From: Colius striatus | Lineage: Eukaryota > Chordata > Aves > Coliiformes > Coliidae | Assembly (NCBI RefSeq): GCF_028858725.1 | Contig: NC_084759.1 | Location: 137,312,171-137,376,170, forward strand | Reading direction: 5' to 3' | DNA: 64,000 nt | Shown: positions 61,427 through 64,000 of the stretch, piece by piece | How the letters are laid out: each line of letters begins with the position of its first letter | How positions within the stretch are numbered: position 1 is the first letter of the stretch | Position numbers and translations under genes: made by a program | The notes under the pieces: generated by a model | Told to the model about the DNA's origin: nothing | Databases searched by the model: none | Seen by the model: the letters and a program-made list of their open reading frames with translations, nothing else

Positions 61427-62112
61427 TGTCACAACTGGGATAATGTGACCTATGGACTACCTCCAGATTCATGTTTAGCTTAGGATACCCACAAACAAAA
61501 TTAGAGGTGAAATCACACTGACAATCAAAAACTGCAAACAATTTACTGAGCAATGAGTAATGGGATTGCGAGAGCTTACTTGGTCAATGAGGCACGTAGA
61601 ATGGTAAAGAGAAAGGGGAGAGAAGAAAGTGAGGAAGTAAAGAAAGAAAACAGAAAGATCACCTCTCAGAATTTCAGTGATGTCCATTGGCGTCTTCAAA
61701 CCCAGGGTAGTGGAGTGTGCCACCTGTAACTCGGTCTTCCTCCTTTTATACTATGAATGCCCACCCATACATGTGGGGATTTCCATCTCCCTGAGCAGGT
61801 GCAGCACAAGTTCGAGGAATTTTTGGGAAATTGGTCCATGGGCTTCAGGAGTCCTGGGGATCTCACAATTCCTCTCCCCAGACTGAACTGAAAGTGCCCT
61901 TTTATGACTGAGGGCAACCATTCACGAGCCTGAATGCACAGGAGGGAAACAGGCAAAGGAGGAGCCAGAAGTGGTTCACTGCCACACCTCCACAAGGCCT
62001 GTCCCATCTCTGTGGCTTCTTCATTGAAGACCCTCATTGAATGCTGAAAAGGGAAGTCATCTGTCCAGAGGATAGCTGTTTGAGACAATCTTCTTTCTTA
62101 CAGTCTCTTACA
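61427..62112 (-). mobile_element. retroviral LTR (minus strand)
   Basis: On the minus strand it runs TGTAAGAGACTG...CAGTTGTGACA, about 686 bp, with TG...CA ends. A TATAAAAG box lies at 61750-61743 and an AGTAAA poly(A)-like hexamer about 200 bp further on, near 61545, in the order expected for U3-R-U5. Retroviral env remnants lie immediately upstream on the same strand, so this is the 3' LTR of a provirus fragment. Confidence 0.7.
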
Positions 62113-63090
62113 CCATCCCGTGGCTGCTTTCCTTGCTTTCATAATCTTCTTCAATAGTGGTGATCTTTATATGGCTTATGGAGTAAGGAAAGAGAAGACA
62201 GAATACAGGAGATCATACATGGAACAAGACCAATTCCTAACATGAAAAATATCAATCCCATTAACAAGGCAGTCCCAATTTGTGCTAACGGCTTTCCTCA
62301 CCCAGTGAGTTCCAGGGACCCTAGGAGACAGTTGGTCCATAATTCTGGGGAAAGTCTGTCAAACCAGTCTTTAGATTGTGTTGACTGAAGCAGCTCAATG
62401 GTTTGGTCAGTGATTTCCTTCATTTTGTTTCAGGCTTCCTCAATGGAAGTTGTTGCATTGTGTATAGTAGTACAACGTTCGGTGTTCATCAAGTTAAAAA
62501 TTCTGCACACTCCTTGTTCTTTTAACAATAACATACCTAATGCCAGATGAATCTATAAAGTCGTTTTTTTATACCTGTTGTTGGACTTGTAAGTTTAACT
62601 CTGCAAAAGTATATCTGGTCCAATACTTAACGCATGTAGATTCCAAGTAATATTCTCTAACACAAATTGGTGAAAAATCCTCCTGGAATGTAAGGAGGGG
62701 AGAATAATTCCACAATCAAGTCCCACATGTTGAACTCAATTTAGTCTAGAATAGAACTTTCCATTAGAACATCCCCAGGCCAGTTCAAAGACAGCAGGAT
62801 AAATACTATCCTTACAAGTCCAAGTATCATTAAAGTTTAAGAGATAGATCAACAGGGCTGTAGCTATTTGGGTACTCTTTAAGGGGTAGCGAGTGCAAGG
62901 GACTAGACAATATTTAGATAGGCTATAGCAACACAAATCCTTTGATTGGTATGATTCCATGTTTGCACAAACCCTTGTATGAGTTCTGATGTTAAATTAG
63001 GTGGGGAGTCTGTCTTCTCTCCTGTAACACTCAAGGAGGTGAGACAGGCTGCCCAAAACAATGATCATAGCGATAACAGATACATATTTG
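62113..63090 (-). pseudogene. endogenous retrovirus env remnant (broken)
   Basis: Minus-strand sequence just before the LTR reads in pieces like a retroviral envelope gene. The part nearest the LTR has a helical stretch, a Trp-containing membrane-proximal segment and a long hydrophobic span typical of a transmembrane subunit. Further upstream a 74-codon frame (62960-62736) may be surface-subunit sequence. There are several in-frame stops and frame changes, so it cannot make an intact protein. The retroviral class is not certain. The upstream end is lost where a CR1 begins. Confidence 0.6.
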
Positions 63091-63094
63091 TGGC

Positions 63095-63244
63095 TTGGAT
63101 GAGTGGGCAGTGAGGTGGATCAAGAACTGACTGAATGACAGAGCCCAGCGGGTGGTGATCAATGGAGCCAAGTCAAGTTGGAAGCCTGTGGCCAGTGGGG
63201 TTCCACAGGGGCCTGTTCTGGGACCAGTCTTATTCAACATCTTC
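63095..63244 (+). repeat. CR1 LINE, left part (interrupted)
   Basis: Plus-strand CR1 RT core: the frame reads [20 protein letters not shown] and PVLFNIF, then stops matching abruptly at about 63244. Confidence 0.88.
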
Positions 63245-63851
63245 CATCTTAAAAACACCTACCCCCACCCCTCCCTCTTCCCAGGGCTCTCCTTTCCCCA
63301 TCCAGCGGTTCAGGGGATGGGGATTATGGTCCGTTCGTTATAGATGGACTTTGCCGCTGCTTCTTCTCACAGTGAGGCTTCCTCACACTTCCCACTGCTA
63401 CCATGTGGGGTCCCTCCCCACGAGAGACAGTCCCTCATGAACTTCTCCAGTGTGGGTCCTTCTCATGGGCTACAGCTCCATACAAACTGCTCCAGCATGG
63501 GGTCTCCCACGGGGGCAGCTCCTCACACACTGCCCTAACGTGGGACACAAGGACTGGGAGGAGTTTGAGATAAGGATTGTAATTGGGAGCGGCAACGGGC
63601 AAAACATAGACTGAGCAGTGTCAGAATGGAGTGATTGTGGAGAACTTTGGTTTGTTTTAATTATGGTGAGGGGATGAGGGGTGGATTGTATGTAAATTGT
63701 CCACTTTTGTTCAGTGTTGTGATGATGTTATTTTTTCATTTTGGGTGTGGTGAATTCTTTTTCTGTTGCTGTGAGTGAAGATTGTGAAAGTTGTGTGACG
63801 AATGTGTATTTTTATGATACTTCTTAAATATGTGAGTCACAGAGGTGAGGG
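63245..63851 (+). mobile_element. ERV LTR-like insertion inside CR1
   Basis: About 600 bp between two CR1 pieces. It has four degenerate units of the form CTGCTCCAGCRTGGGGTC...CCCACGGG (63393-63424, 63441-63469, 63487-63514, 63527-63547), a pattern I associate with avian ERV sequences. No coding remnant was seen. Ends and family are uncertain. Confidence 0.55.
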
Positions 63852-64000
63852 GTGGCCCTCGTGGCCAAGAAGGCCAATGGCATCCTGGGATGCATCAAGA
63901 AGAGTGTAGCCAGCAGGTCAAGGGAGGTTCTGCTCCGCTTCTACTCTGCTGTGGTTAGGCCTCATCTGGAGTCCTGTGTCCAGAGAACTTCTGTGAGAGA
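63852..64000 (+). repeat. CR1 LINE, right part, cut by the window end
   Basis: CR1 RT tail resumes at gtggccaagaaggccaatgg and continues to the window end. Same strand as the left part, and later in the element by roughly 380 bp. Confidence 0.9.

Overview
This is avian nuclear DNA. Three vertebrate genes with ordinary GT-AG introns fill most of the window. The interspersed repeats are mainly 5'-truncated CR1 LINEs, most ending in the bird-type tail with ATTCTATGAT-like repeats, plus several endogenous retrovirus (ERV) fragments. CR1 is dense, with about twenty pieces of different ages on both strands. That would fit a bird lineage with extra CR1 activity, but I cannot name the species from the sequence.

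Layout. GOLT1B lies on the minus strand, coding exons from 13483 down to 3130, with a long AT-rich 3' UTR below that. RECQL lies on the plus strand, a probable non-coding exon 1 near 13.85 kb and coding exons 15732-33089. PYROXD1 lies on the minus strand, coding exons from 57839 down to 39331. GOLT1B and RECQL start head to head from one CpG island (about 12.77-14.06 kb) with four CCAAT/ATTGG boxes. RECQL and PYROXD1 are tail to tail, separated by about 5 kb of mostly old CR1 material. PYROXD1 starts in a second CpG island (about 57.48-58.08 kb). As I recall it, human 12p12 has the same order and orientations. From 58.1 kb to the end I see no host gene: a poly-C tract, an ERV env-LTR relic on the minus strand (61.4-63.0 kb), and a CR1 copy interrupted by LTR-like sequence (63.1-64.0 kb).

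I rebuilt all three reading frames exon by exon, with consistent phases and no stop codons: GOLT1B 138 aa, RECQL 661 aa, PYROXD1 493 aa. All three look intact. RECQL keeps every helicase motif and the four zinc-binding cysteines, at the same residue numbers as human RECQ1 as I recall it. It differs at two notable sites: Ser instead of Pro in motif 0 (residue 94) and Phe instead of Tyr at the winged-helix hairpin position 564.

The genes do not form a pathway. GOLT1B acts in ER-Golgi membrane traffic, RECQL in DNA repair and replication-fork restart, and PYROXD1 is an FAD/NAD(P)H oxidoreductase. The shared promoter is the only evident regulatory link. I did not find a previously undescribed biological system. 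The points most worth checking are the RECQL residue changes, a possible in-frame 22-residue alternative exon extension in RECQL, CR1 copies lying next to splice sites, and the nested ERV/CR1 structures.
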